A DNA stretch of 64,000 nucleotides, from positions 73,764,449 to 73,828,448 of the forward strand of contig CM072810.1 in assembly GCA_037013495.1 (NCBI GenBank). Reading direction: 5' to 3'. Of the stretch, positions 37,391-52,004 are shown piece after piece. Under the pieces are notes generated by a model. It was not told where the DNA came from, ran no database searches, and worked only from the letters and a program-made list of their open reading frames with translations. Positions within the stretch are counted from its first letter, which is position 1, and every line of letters begins with the position of its first letter. The translations under genes were made by a program, and so were the position numbers. This DNA comes from Hippophae tibetana. Lineage: Eukaryota; Streptophyta; Magnoliopsida; Rosales; Elaeagnaceae.

Positions 37391-40130
37391 TTTAATATTT
37401 CTTATTTATCATAAGCGTTTTTACGCTTTTATTATTTACGGATGGATTAAGCAAATTTCATAACTAAATATCCTCACTATTGTTGCATTACGTCTTAGGT
37501 TTTGTTGCTTGTATAAGAAAACAACAACCTTTTCATGGAGGAAGAACTAGTATAATTAATGAAAATATTTTTGACGATGGTTTGTACTTTTCTTCCAAGG
37601 GTTCTTGATATAATTCCTAGATTCGACACATCGAAGCGAGTGATCATTATTTTTTGGCATCAAAAGCGTGCAGTTTATGGACATATTGATGTTGTATTCG
37701 TCTGGGGATTTAATTTCGTAGTTCATTTTTAAATATTCTCTCTTATTCTTGATCTTTATTTCTACCCTCAATCAATCTATGTTCTTCATAAAACAAATTG
37801 TGGGAAAAACAAGATGGGTTCTACTGTTTACAGTATTGAAAAAAGAATATTTGATAAATTAGAGGTCCAATTTTACACGCCATTACTTTTGACTCGGGTG
37901 GCGAAACTTTTAATATAATATATCAAATCGAAGCTTGTAAATATTCCTATAATCAGAGAATGGATTCCTAAGAATATTATTTTTTGAAATCAAATTCAAC
38001 CGTTTATATCACCTACCAAAGTTTAAAATTTTCGTCTCATCTATTCCGTTTTTTTTTTCTTTCTGTTTTTTTCAATGCCACTATAAGAGCGATTGAGTTA
38101 GGGATCAGGAATTTGTTTAAAAATATTCTAAATTTCTCTATATCCAACAAATATTCTCTAGATCAGTGAAATATTCTAATGACCCTTTACAAAGAATAGA
38201 TTTGGAATATCTAATGGAAAGATTAATTTTGGAAGCAATTATTTTTGTTTTATTTACTTATATGCCCCTTATGTTTTGTGATTTTGTTTTACTGAATTGT
38301 GTAATTTAATTTTTCTTATTTATCATAAGTGTTTTTACGCTTTTATTATTTACGGATGGATTAAGCAAATTTCATAACTAAATATCCTCACTATGGTTGC
38401 ATTACGTCTTAGGTTTTGTTGCTTGTATAAGAAAACAACAACCTTTTCATGGAGGAAGAACTAGTATAATTAATGAAAATATTTTTTACGAAGGTTTGTA
38501 CTTTTCTTCCAAGGGTTCTTGATATAATGCCTAGATTCGACACATCGAAGCGAGTGATCATTATTTTTTGGCATCAAGAGGTTGCGGTTTATGGACATAT
38601 TGATGTTGTATTCGTCTGCGGATTTAATTTCGTAGTTCATTTTTAAATCTTCGTCTCTTATTCTTGATCTTTATTTCTACGCTCAATCAATCTATGTTTT
38701 TCATAAAAAAAATTCTGGGAAAAACAAGATGGGTTCTACTGTTTACAGTATTGAAAAATGAATATTTGATAAATCAGACTTCTAATTTTACACGCCATTA
38801 CTTTTGACTCGGGTGTCGAAACTTTTAATATAAAATATCAAATCGAAGCTTGTAAATATTCCTATAATCAGAGCATGGATTTCTAAGAATATTATTTTTT
38901 GAAATCAAATTCAACCGTTTATATCACCTACCAATGTTTAAAATTTTCGTCTTATCTATTCCGTTTTTTTTTCTTTCGGTTTTTTTCAATGCCATTATAA
39001 GAGCAATTGAGTTAGGGATCAGGAATGTGTTTAAAAATATTCTATATTTCTCTATATCCAGCAAATATTCTCTAGATCAGTGAAATATTCTAATGACCCT
39101 TTACAAAGAATAGATTTGGAATATCTAATGGAAAGATTAATTTTGGAAGCAATTATTTTTGTTTTATTTACTTATATGCCCTTTATGTTTAGCGATATTT
39201 TTTACTGAATTGTGTAATTTAATTTTTCTTATTTATCATAAGTATTTTTACGCTTTTATTATTTACAGATGGATTAAGCAAATTTCATAACTAAATATCC
39301 TCACTATGGTTGCATTACGTCTTAGGTTTTGTTGCTTGTATAAGAAAACAACAACCTTTTCATAGAGGTAGAACTAGTATAATTAATGAAAATATTTTTT
39401 ACCAAGCTTTGTACTTTTTTTTCGAGGGTTCTTGATATAATGCCTAGATTCGACACATCGAAGCGAGTGATCATTATCTTTTGGCATCAAAAGGTTGAGG
39501 TTTATGGACTTCTTGATGTTGTATTCGTCTGTTGATTTCATTTCGTAGTTCTTTTTTAAATCTTAGTCTCTTATTCTTGATCTTTATTTCTACGCTCAAT
39601 AAATATATGTTCTTCATAAAAAAAATTGTGGGAAAAACAAGATGGGTTCTACTGTTTACAGTATTGAAAAAAGAATATTTGATAAATCAGTCTTCTAATT
39701 TTACACGCCATTACTTTTGACTCGGGTGTCGAAACTTTTAATATAATATATCAAATCGAAGCTTGTAAATATTCCTATAATCAGAGCATGGATTTCTAAG
39801 AATATTATTTTTTGAAATCAAATTCAACCGTTTATATCACCTACCAATGTTTAAATTTTTCGTCTTATCTATTCCGTTTTTTTTTCTTTCGGTTTTTTTC
39901 AATGCCACTATAAGAGCAATTGAGTTAGGGATCAGGAATGTGTTTAAAAATATTCTATATTTCTCTATATCCAGAAAATATTCTCTAGATCAGTGAAATA
40001 TTCTAATGACCCTTTACAAAGAATAGATTTGGAATATCTAATGGAAAGATTAATTTGGGAAGCAATTATTTTTGTTTTATTTTCTTATATGCCCCTTATG
40101 TTTAGCGATTTTTTTTACTGAATTGTGGAA
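37391..40130. repeat. Higher-order trimer E-G-F, copy 3
   Basis: Monomers start at 37391 (E), 38305 (G) and 39218 (F). The E copy shares the private GCATCAAAAGCGTGCAG, AAATATTCTCTC (one base lost) and TTTCTACCCTC with the E copy at 40131, exactly 2740 bp on. The base loss joins two reverse-strand frames, giving a 71-codon open frame in just these two copies. Confidence 0.9.
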
Positions 40131-41958
40131 TTTAATTTTTCTTATTTATAATAAGCGTTTTTACGCTTTTATTATTTACGGATGGATTAAGCAAATTTCA
40201 TAACTAAATATCCTCACTATTGTTGCATTACGTCTTAGGTTTTGTTGCTTGTATAAGAAAACAACAACCTTTTCATGGAGGAAGAACTAGTATAATTAAT
40301 GAAAATATTTTTGACGATGGTTTGTACTTTTCTTCCAAGGGTTCTTGATATAATTCCTAGATTCGACACATCGAAGCGAGTGATCATTATTTTTTGGCAT
40401 CAAAAGCGTGCAGTTTATGGACATATTGATGTTGTATTCGTCTGGGGATTTAATTTCGTAGTTCATTTTTAAATATTCTCTCTTATTCTTGATCTTTATT
40501 TCTACCCTCAATCAATCTATGTTCTTCATAAAACAAATTGTGGGAAAAACAAGATGGGTTCTACTGTTTACAGTATTGAAAAAAGAATATTTGATAAATC
40601 AGAGGTCCAATTTTACACGCCATTACTTTTGACTCGGGTGGCGAAACTTTTAATATAATATATCAAATCGAAGCTTGTAAATATTCCTATAATCAGAGAA
40701 TGGATTCCTAAGAATATTATTTTTTGAAATCAAATTCAACCGTTTATATCACCTACCAAAGTTTAAAATTTTCGTCTCATCTATTCCGTTTTTTTTTTCT
40801 TTCTGTTTTTTTCAATGCCACTATAAGAGCGATTGAGTTAGGGATCAGGAATTTGTTTAAAAATATTCTAAATTTCTCTATATCCAACAAATATTCTCTA
40901 GATCAGTGAAATATTCTAATGACCCTTTACAAAGAATAGATTTGGAATATCTAATGGAAAGATTAATTTTGGAAACAATTATTTTTGTTTTATTTACTTA
41001 TATGCCCCTTATGTTTAGTGATTTTGTTTTACTGAATTGTGTAATTTAATTTTTCTTATTTATCATAAGTGTTTTTACGCTTTTATTATTTACGGATGGA
41101 TTAAGCAAATTTCATAACTAAATATCCTCACTATGGTTGCATTACGTCTTAGGTTTTGTTGCTTGTATAAGAAAACAACAACCTTTTCATGGAGGAAGAA
41201 CTAGTATAATTAATGAAAATATTTTTGACGAAGGTTTGTACTTTTCTTTCGAGGGTTCTTGATATAATGCCTAGATTCGACACATCGAAGCGAGTGATCA
41301 TTATTTTTTGGCATCAAAAGGTTGCGGTTTATGGACATATTGATGTTGTATTCGTCTGCGGATTTAATTTCGTAGTTCATTTTTAAATCTTCGTCTCTAA
41401 TTCTTAATCTTTATTTCTACGCTCAATCAATCTATGTTTTTCATAAAAAAAATTGTGGGAAAAGCAAGATGGGTTCTACTGTTTACAGTATCGAAAAAGA
41501 ATATTTAATAAATCAGAGTTCTAATTTTACACGCCATTACTTTTGACTCGGGTATCGAAACTTTTAATATAATATATCAAATCGAAGCTTGTAAATATTC
41601 CTATAATCATAGCATGGATTTCTAAGAATATTATTTTTTGAAATCAAATTCAACCGTTTATATCACCTACCAAAGTTTAAAATTTTCGTCTCATCTATTC
41701 CGTTTTTTTTTTCTTTCGATTTTTTTCAATGCCACTAAAAGAGCAATTGAGTTAGGGATCAGGAATGTGTTCAAAAATATTCTAAATTTCTCTATATCCA
41801 ACAAATATTCTCTAGATCAGTGAAATATTCTAATGAACCATTACAAAGAATAGATTTGGAATATCTAATGGAAAGATTAATTTTGGAAGCAATTATTTTT
41901 GTTTTATTTACTTATATGCTCCTTATGTTTAGCGATTTTGTTTTACTGAATTGTGGAA
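40131..41958. repeat. Start of a fourth trimer, then a transitional monomer
   Basis: Monomers start at 40131 (E, nearly identical to 37391) and 41045. The second is not G-like: it has an A-like head (GACGAAGGTTTG), private TTCTTAATC, AAAAGCAAG and GTATCGAAAC, and a tail with ATCATAGCATGG, AAAAGAGC and ACCATTACAAAG. That tail is the precursor or relative of the Z tail that precedes every X monomer to the right. Confidence 0.88.
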
Positions 41959-44900
41959 CTTAATTTTTCTTATTTATCATAAGTATTTTTACGCTTTTAT
42001 TATTTATAGATGGATTAAGAAAATTTCATAACTAAATATCCTCATTATGGTTGCATTACGTCTTAGGTTTTGTTGCTTGTATAAGAAAACAAAAACCTTT
42101 TCATAGAGGTAGAACTAGTATAATTAATGAAAATATTTTTTACCAAGCTTTGTACTTTTCTTCCTAGGGTTCTTGATATAATACCTAGATTCCACACATC
42201 GAAGCGAGTGATCATTATTTTTTGGCATCAAAAGGTTGCGGTTTATGGACATATTGATGTTGTATTCGTCTGCGGATTTAATTTCGTAGTTCATTTTTAA
42301 ACCTTCGTCTCTTATTCTTGATCTTTATTTCTACGCTCAATCAATCTATGTTTTTCATAAAAAAAATTCTTGGAAAAACAAGATGGGTTCTACTGTTTAC
42401 AGTATTGAAAAAAGAATATTTGATAAATCAGAGTTCCAATTTTACACGCCATTACTTTTGACTCGGGTGTCGAAACTTTTAATATAATATATCAAATCGA
42501 AGCTTGTAAATATTCCTATAATCAGAGAATGGATTCCTAAGAATATTATTTTTTGAAATCAAATTCAACCGTTTATATCACCTACCAAAGTTTAAAATTT
42601 TCGTCTCATCTTTTCGTTTTTTTTTCTTTCGGTTTTTTTCAATGCCACTATAAGAGCAATTGAGTTAGGGATGAGGAATGTGTTTAAAAATATTCTAAAT
42701 TTCTCTATATCCAGAAAATATTCTCTAGATCAGTGAAATATTCTAATGACCCTTTACAAAGAATAGATTTGGAATATCTAATGGAAAGATTAATTTTGGA
42801 AGCAATAATTTTTGTTTTATTTGCTTATATGCCCCTTATGTTTAGCGATTTTTTTTACTGAATTGTGGAATTTAATTTTTCTTATTTATCATAAGTGTTT
42901 TTACGCTTTTATTAATTACGGATGGATTAAGCACATTTCATAACTAAATATCCTCACGATGGTTGCATTGCGTCTTGGGTTTTGTTGCTTGTATATGAAA
43001 ACAACAACTTTTTGATGGAGGAAGAACTAGTATAATTAATGAAAATATTTTTTACCAAGCTTTGTACTTTTCTTCCTAGGGTTCTTGATATAATACCTAG
43101 ATTCCACACATCGAAGCGAGTGATCATTATTTTTTGGCATCAAAAGGTTACGGTTTATGGACATATTGATGTTGTATTCGTCTGCGGATTTAATTTCGTA
43201 GTTCATTTTTAAACCTTCGTCTCTTATTCTTGATCTTTATTTCTACGCTCAATCAATCTATGTTTTTCATAAAAAAAATTCTTGGAAAAACAAGATGGGT
43301 TCTACTGTTTACAGTATTGAAAAAAGAATATTTGATAAATCAGAGTTCCAATTTTACACGCCATTACTTTTGACTCGGGTGTCGAAACTTTTAATATAAT
43401 ATATCAAATCGAAGCTTGTAAATATTCCTATAATCAGAGAATGGATTCCTAAGAATATTATTTTTTGAAATCAAATTCAACCGTTTATATCACCTACCAA
43501 AGTTTAAAATTTTCGTCTCATCTTTCCGTTTTTTTTCTTTCGGTTTTTTTCAATGCCACTATAAGAGCAATTGAGTTAGGGATCAGGAATGTGTTTAAAA
43601 ATATTCTAAATTTCTCTATATCCAGCAAATATTCTCTAGATCAGTGAAATATTCTAATGACCCTTTACAAAGAATAGATTTGGAATATCTAATGGAAAGA
43701 TTAATTTTGGAAGCAATAATTTTTGTTTTATTTGCTTATATGCCCCTTATGTTTAGCGATTTTTTTTACTGAATTGTGGAATTTAATTTTTCTTATTTAT
43801 CATAAGTGTTTTTACGCTTTTATTAATTACGGATGGATTAAGCACATTTCATAACTAAATATCCTCACGATGGTGGCATTGCGTCTTGGGTTTTGTTGCT
43901 TGTATATGAAAACAACAACTTTTTGATGGAGGAAGAACTAGTATAATTAATGAAAATATTTTTTACCAAGCTTTGTACTTTTCTTCTGAGGGTTCTTGAT
44001 ATAATGCCTAGATTCGACACATCGAAGCGAGTGATCATTATTTTTTGGCATCAAAAGGTTGCGGTTTATGGACTTATTGATGTTGTTGTCGTCTGTGGAT
44101 TTCATTTCGTAGTTCATTTTTAAATCTTCGTCTCTTATTCTTGATCTTTATATCTACGCTCAATCAATCTATGTTTTTCATAAAAAAAATTGTGGGAAAA
44201 ACAAGATGGGTTCTACTGTTTACAGTATTGAAAAAAGAATATTTGATAAATCAGAGTTCCAATTTTACACGCCATTACTTTTGACTCGGGTGTCGAAACT
44301 TTTAATATAATATATCAAATCGAAGCTTGTAAATATTCCTATAATCAGAGAATGGATTCCTAAGAATATTATCTTTTGAAATCAAATTCAACCGTTTATA
44401 TCACCTACCAAAGTTTAAAATTTTCGTCTCATCTTTCCGTTTTTTTTTTCTTTCGGTTTTTTTCAATGCCACTATAAGAGCAATTGAGTTAGGGATCAGG
44501 AATGTGTTTAAAAATATTCTAAATTTCTCTATATGCAACAAATATTCTCTAGATCAGTGAAATATTCTAATGACCCTTTACAAAGAATAGATTTGGAATA
44601 TCTACTGGAAAGATTAATTTTGGAAGCAATAATTTTTGTTTTATTTGCTTATATGCCCCTTATGTTTAGCGATTTTTTTTACTGAATTGTGGAATTTAAT
44701 TTTTCTTATTCATCATAAGTGTTTTTACGCTTTTATTAATTACGGATGGATTAAGCACATTTCATAACTAAATATCCTCACGATGGTTGCATTGCGTCTT
44801 GGGTTTTGTTGCTTGTATATGAAAACAACAACTTTTTGATGGAGGAAGAACTAGTATAATTAATGAAAATATTTTTTACCAAGCTTTGTACTTTTCTTCC

Positions 44901-47437
44901 GAGGGTTCTTGATATAATGCCTAGATTCGACACATCGAAGCGAGTGATCATTATTTTTTGGCATCAAAAGGTTGCGGTTTATGGACTTATTGATGTTGTT
45001 GTCGTCTGTGGATTTCATTTCGTAGTTCATTTTTAAATCTTCGTCTCTTATTCTTGATCTTTATTTCTACGCTCAATCAATCTATGTTCTTCATAAAAAA
45101 ATTGTGGGAAAAACAAGATGGGTTCTACTGTTTACAGTATTGAAAAAAGAATATTTGATAAATGAGAGTTCCAATTTTACACGCCATTACTTTTGACTCG
45201 GGTGTCGAAACTTTTAATATAATATATCAAATCGAAGCTTGTAAATATTCCTATAATCAGAGCATGGATTCCTAAGAATATTATTTTTTGAAATCAAATT
45301 CAACCGTTTATATCACCTACCAAAGTTTAAAATTTTCGTCTCATCTATTCCGTTTTTTTTTCTTTCGGTATTTTTCAATGCCACTATAAGAAGAATTGAG
45401 TTAGGGATCAAGAATGTGTTTAAAAATATTTTAAATTTCTCTATATCCAACAAATATTCTCTAGATCAGTGAAATATTCTAATGACCCTTTACAAAGAAT
45501 AGATTTGGAATATCTAATCGAAAGATTAATTTTGGAAGCAATTATTTTTGTTTTATTTACTTATATGCCCCTTATGTTTAGCGATTTATTTTTACTGAAT
45601 TGTGGAATTTAATTTTTCTTATTTATCATAAGTATTTTTACGCTTTTATTATTTACAGATGGATTAAGAAAATTTCATAACTAAATATCCTCAGTATGGT
45701 TGCATTACGTCTTAGGTTTTGTTGCTTGTATTAGAAAACAACAACCTTTTCATGGAGGAAGAATTAGTATAATTAATGAAAATATTTTTTACCAAGCTTT
45801 GTACTTTTCTTTCGAGGGTTCTTGATATATTGCCTAGATTCGACACATCGAAGAGAGTGATCATTATTTTTTGGCATCAAAAGGTTGCGGTTTATGGACA
45901 TATTGATGTTGTATTCGTTTGGGGATTTAATTTCGTAGTTCATTTTTAAATCTTCGTCTCTTATTCTTGATCTTTATTTCTACGCTCAATCAATCTATGT
46001 TCTTAATAAAAAAAATTGTGGGAAAAACAAGATGGGTTCTACTGTTTACAGTATTGAAAAAAGAATATTTGATAAATCAGAGTTCCAATTTTACACGCCA
46101 TTAATTTTGACTCGGGTGTCGAAACTTTTAATATAATATATCAAATTGAAGCTTGTAAATATTCCTATAATTAGAGCATGGATTCCTAAGAATATTATTT
46201 TTTGAAATCAAATTCAACCGTTTATATCACCTACCAAAGTTTAAAAGATTCGTCTCATCTATTCCGTTTTTTTTTTCTTTCGGTTTTTTTCAATGCCACT
46301 ATAAGAGCAATTGAGTTAGGGATCAGGAATGTGTTTAAAAATATTCTAAATTTCTCTATATCCAGCAAATATTCTCTAGATCAGTGAAATATTCTAATGA
46401 CCCTTCACAAAGAATAGATTTGGAAAATCTAATGGAAAGATTAATTTTGGAAGCAATTATTTTTGTTTTATATACTTATATGCCCGTTATGTTTAGCGAT
46501 TTTTTTTTACTGAATTGTGGAATTTAATTTTTCTTATTTATCATTAGTATTTTTACGCTTTTATTATTTACGGATAGATTAAGCAAATTTCATAACTAAA
46601 TATCCTCAGTATGGTTGCATTACGTCTTAGGTTTTGTTGCTTGTATAAGAAAACAACAACCTTTTCATGGAGGAAGAACTAGTATAATTAATGAAAATAT
46701 TTTTTACCAAGCTTTTTACTTTTCTTTCGAGGGTTCTTGATATAATTCCTAGATTCGACACATCGAAGCGAGTGATCATTATCTTTTGGCATCAAAAGGT
46801 TGAGGTTTATGGACTTCTTGATGTTGTATTCGTCTGGTTATTTTATTTCGTAGTTCTTTTTTAAATCTTAGTCTCTTATTCTTGATCTTTATTTCTACGC
46901 TCAATAAATATATGTTCTTCATAAAAAAAATTGTGGGAAAAACAAGATGGGTTCTACTGTTTACATTATTGAAAAAAGAATATTTGATAAATCAGAGTTC
47001 CAATTTTACACGCCATTACTTTTGACTCGGGTGTCGAAACTTTTAATATAATATATCAAATCGAAGCTTGTAAATATTCCTATAATCATAGCTTGGATTT
47101 CTAAGAATATTATTTTTTGAAATCAAATTCAACCGTTTATATCACCTACCAAAGTTTAAAATTTTCGTCTCATCTATTCCGTTTTTTTTTTCTTTCGATT
47201 TTTTTCAATGCCACTAAAAGAGCAATTGAGTTAGGGATCAGGAATGTGTTCAAAAATATTCTAAATTTCTCTATATCCAACAAATATTCTCTAGATCAGT
47301 GAAATATTCTAATGAACCATTACAAAGAATAGATTTGGAATATCTAATGGAAAGATTAATTTTGGAAGCAATTATTTTTGTTTTATTTACTTATATGCTC
47401 CTTATGTTTAGCGATTTTGTTTTACTGAATTGTGGAA
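41959..47437. repeat. Variable HOR block a: six monomers, X first
   Basis: Monomers start at 41959 (X), 42871, 43782 (Y), 44695 (Y2), 45608 (W) and 46523 (V). X has TTTATAGATGG, AAACCTTCGTC, AAATTCTTGG and CATCTTTCG or CATCTTTCCG. Y and Y2 have ATTAATTACGG, AAGCACATTTC, CTCACGATGG and GCGTCTTGGG. Y reads GATGGTGGC and Y2 GATGGTTGC. W has GAAGAATTAGTA, GATATATTGCC and GAAGAGAGTG. V has CATTAGTA and GTCTGGTTATTT. The copy at 42871 is a Y head fused to an X body. The block ends with the Z tail (ATCATAGCTTGG, ACCATTACAAAG, ATGCTCC). Confidence 0.88.
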
Positions 47438-49264
47438 TTTAATTTTTCTTATTTATCATAAGTATTTTTACGCTTTTATTATTTATAGATGGATTAAGAA
47501 AATTTCATAACTAAATATCCTCATTATGGTTGCATTACGTCTTAGGTTTTGTTGCTTGTATAAGAAAACAAAAACCTTTTCATAGAGGTAGAACTAGTAT
47601 AATTAATGAAAATATTTATTACCAAGCTTTGTACTTTTCTTCCTAGGGTTCTTGATATAATACCTAGATTCGACACATCGAAGCGAGTGATCATTATTTT
47701 TTGGCATCAAAAGGTTGCGGTTTATGGACATATTGATGTTGTATTCGTCTGCGGATTTAATTTCGTAGTTCATTTTTAAACCTTCGTCTCTTATTCTTGA
47801 TCTTTATTTCTACGCTCAATCAATCTATGTTTTTCATAAAAAAAATTCTTGGAAAAACAAGATGGGTTCTACTGTATACAGTATTGAAAAAAGAATATTT
47901 GATAAATCAGAGTTCCAATTTTACACGCCATTACTTTTGACTCGGGTGTCGAAACTTTTAATATAATATATCAAATCGAAGCTTGTAAATATTCCTATAA
48001 TCAGAGAATGGATTCCTAAGAATATTATTTTTTGAAATCAAATTCAACCGTTTATATCACCTACCAAAGTTTAAAATTTTCGTCTCATCTTTCCGTTTTT
48101 TTTTCTTTCGGTTTTTGTCAATGCCACTATAAGAGCAATTGAGTTAGGGATCAGGAATGTGTTTAAAAATATTCTAAATTTCTCTATATCCAGCAAATAT
48201 TCTCTAGATCAGTGAAATATTCTGATGACCCTTTACAAAGAATAGATTTGGAATATCTAATGGAAAGATTAATTTTGGAAGCAATAATTTTTGTTTTATT
48301 TGCTTATATGCCCCTTATGTTTAGCGATTTTTTTTACTGAATTGTGGAATTTAATTTTTCTTATTTATCATAAGTGTTTTTACGCTTTTATTAATTACGG
48401 ATGGATTAAGCACATTTCATAACTAAATATCCTCACGATGGTGGCATTGCGTCTTGGGTTTTGTTGCTTGTATATGAAAACAACAACTTTTTGATGGAGG
48501 AAGAACTAGTATAATTAATGAAAATATTTTTTACCAAGCTTTGTACTTTTCTTCTGAGGGTTCTTGATATAATGCCTAGATTCGACACATCGAAGCGAGT
48601 GATCATTATTTTTTGGCATCAAAAGGTTGCGGTTTATGGACTTATTGATGTTGTTGTCGTCTGTGGATTTCATTTCGTAGTTCATTTTTAAATCTTCGTC
48701 TCTTATTCTTGATCTTTATATCTACGCTCAATCAATCTATGTTTTTCATAAAAAAAATTGTGGGAAAAACAAGATGGGTTCTACTGTTTACAGTATTGAA
48801 AAAAGAATATTTGATAAATCAGAGTTCCAATTTTACACGCCATTACTTTTGACTCGGGTGTCGAAACTTTTAATATAATATATCAAATCGAAGCTTGTAA
48901 ATATTCCTATAATCATAGCTTGGATTTCTAAGAATATTATTTTTTGAAATCAAATTCAACCGTTTATATCACCTACCAAAGTTTAAAATTTTCGTCTCAT
49001 CTATTCCGTTTTTTTTTTCTTTCGATTTTTTACAATGCCACTAAAAGAGCAATTGAGTTAGGGATCAGGAATGTGTTCAAAAATATTCTAAATTTCTCTA
49101 TATCCAACAAATATTCTCTAGATCAGTGAAATATTCTAATGAACCATTACAAAGAATAGATTTGGAATATCTAATGGAAAGATTAATTTTGGAAGCAATT
49201 ATTTTTGTTTTATTTACTTATATGCTCCTTATGTTTAGCGATTTTGTTTTACTGAATTGTGGAA
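47438..49264. repeat. Variable HOR block b: two monomers (X, Y with Z tail)
   Basis: Monomers start at 47438 (X, 912 bp) and 48350 (Y head and body, Z tail from ATCATAGCTTGG near 48912). X here has TATTTATTACC and CTGTATACAG. Compared with block a, everything between Y and the Z tail is missing, as expected from an in-register unequal exchange. Confidence 0.9.
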
Positions 49265-52004
49265 TTTAATTTTTCTTATTTATCATAAGTATTTTTACGC
49301 TTTTATTATTTATAGATGGATTAAGAAAATTTCATAACTAAATATCCTCATTATGGTTGCATTACGTCTTAGGTTTTGTTGCTTGTATAAGAAAACAAAA
49401 ACCTTTTCATAGAGGTAGAACTAGTATAATTAATGAAAATATTTATTACCAAGCTTTGTACTTTTCTTCCTAGGGTTCTTGATATAATACCTAGATTCGA
49501 CACATCGAAGCGAGTGATCATTATTTTTTGGCATCAAAAGGTTGCGGTTTATGGACATATTGATGTTGTATTCGTCTGCGGATTTAATTTCGTAGTTCAT
49601 TTTTAAACCTTCGTCTCTTATTCTTGATCTTTATTTCTACGCTCAATCAATCTATGTTTTTCATAAAAAAAATTCTTGGAAAAACAAGATGGGTTCTACT
49701 GTATACAGTATTGAAAAAAGAATATTTGATAAATCAGAGTTCCAATTTTACACGCCATTACTTTTGACTCGGGTGTCGAAACTTTTAATATAATATATCA
49801 AATCGAAGCTTGTAAATATTCCTATAATCAGAGAATGGATTCCTAAGAATATTATTTTTTGAAATCAAATTCAACCGTTTATATCACCTACCAAAGTTTA
49901 AAATTTTCGTCTCATCTTTCCGTTTTTTTTTCTTTCGGTTTTTGTCAATGCCACTATAAGAGCAATTGAGTTAGGGATCAGGAATGTGTTTAAAAATATT
50001 CTAAATTTCTCTATATCCAGCAAATATTCTCTAGATCAGTGAAATATTCTGATGACCCTTTACAAAGAATAGATTTGGAATATCTAATGGAAAGATTAAT
50101 TTTGGAAGCAATAATTTTTGTTTTATTTGCTTATATGCCCCTTATGTTTAGCGATTTTTTTTACTGAATTGTGGAATTTAATTTTTCTTATTTATCATAA
50201 GTGTTTTTACGCTTTTATTAATTACGGATGGATTAAGCACATTTCATAACTAAATATCCTCACGATGGTGGCATTGCGTCTTGGGTTTTGTTGCTTGTAT
50301 ATGAAAACAACAACTTTTTGATGGAGGAAGAACTAGTATAATTAATGAAAATATTTTTTACCAAGCTTTGTACTTTTCTTCTGAGGGTTCTTGATATAAT
50401 GCCTAGATTCGACACATCGAAGCGAGTGATCATTATTTTTTGGCATCAAAAGGTTGCGGTTTATGGACTTATTGATGTTGTTGTCGTCTGTGGATTTCAT
50501 TTCGTAGTTCATTTTTAAATCTTCGTCTCTTATTCTTGATCTTTATATCTACGCTCAATCAATCTATGTTTTTCATAAAAAAAATTGTGGGAAAAACAAG
50601 ATGGGTTCTACTGTTTACAGTATTGAAAAAAGAATATTTGATAAATCAGAGTTCCAATTTTACACGCCATTACTTTTGACTCGGGTGTCGAAACTTTTAA
50701 TATAATATATCAAATCGAAGCTTGTAAATATTCCTATAATCAGAGAATGGATTCCTAAGAATATTATCTTTTGAAATCAAATTCAACCGTTTATATCACC
50801 TACCAAAGTTTAAAATTTTCGTCTCATCTTTCCGTTTTTTTTTTCTTTCGGTTTTTTTCAATGCCACTATAAGAGCAATTGAGTTAGGGATCAGGAATGT
50901 GTTTAAAAATATTCTAAATTTCTCTATATGCAACAAATATTCTCTAGATCAGTGAAATATTCTAATGACCCTTTACAAAGAATAGATTTGGAATATCTAC
51001 TGGAAAGATTAATTTTGGAAGCAATAATTTTTGTTTTATTTACTGATATGCCCCATATGTTTAGCGATTTTTTTTACTGAATTGTGGAATTTAATTTTTC
51101 TTATATATCATAAGTGTTTTTACACTTTTATTAATTACGGATGGATTAAGCACATTTCATAACTAAATATCCTCACGATGGTTGCATTGCGTCTTGGGTT
51201 TTGTTGCTTGTATATGAAAACAACAACTTTTTGATGGAGGAAGAACTAGTATAATTAATGAAAATATTTTTTACCAAGCTTTGTACTTTTCTTCTGAGGG
51301 TTCTTGATATAATGCCTAGATTCGACACATCGAAGCGAGTGATCATTATCTTTTGGCATCAAAAGGTTGAGGTTTATGGACTTCTTGATGTTGTTGTCGT
51401 CTGGTTATTTTATTTCGTAGTTCTTTTTTAAATCTTAGTCTCTTATTCTTGATCTTTATTTCTACGCTCAATAAATATATGTTCTTCATAAAAAAAATTG
51501 TGGGAAAAACAAGATGGGTTCTACTGTTTACATTATTGAAAAAAGAATATTTGATAAATCAGAGTTCCAATTTTACACGCCATTACTTTTGACTCGGGTG
51601 TCGAAACTTTTAATATAATATATCAAATCGAAGCTTGTAAATATTCCTATAATCATAGCTTGGATTTCTAAGAATATTATTTTTTGAAATCAAATTCAAC
51701 CGTTTATATCACCTACCAAAGTTTAAAATTTTCGTCTCATCTATTCCGTTTTTTTTTTCTTTCGATTTTTTTCAATGCCACTAAAAGAGCAATTGAGTTA
51801 GGGATCAGGAATGTGTTCAAAAATATTCTAAATTTCTCTATATCCAACAAATATTCTCTAGATCAGTGAAATATTCTAATGAACCATTACAAAGAATAGA
51901 TTTGGAATATCTAATGGAAAGATTAATTTTGGAAGCAATTATTTTTGTTTTATTTACTTATATGCTCCTTATGTTTAGCGATTTTGTTTTACTGAATTGT
52001 GGAA
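49265..52004. repeat. Variable HOR block c: three monomers (X, Y, Y2/V hybrid)
   Basis: Monomers start at 49265 (X), 50177 (Y) and 51090. I compared X with the X at 47438 over all 912 bases and saw no difference. The third copy starts as Y2 with TATATATCATAAG and TTTACACTTTT, then becomes V-like (GTTGAGGTTT, GTCTGGTTATTT, AATAAATATATG) and ends in the Z tail. Confidence 0.9.
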
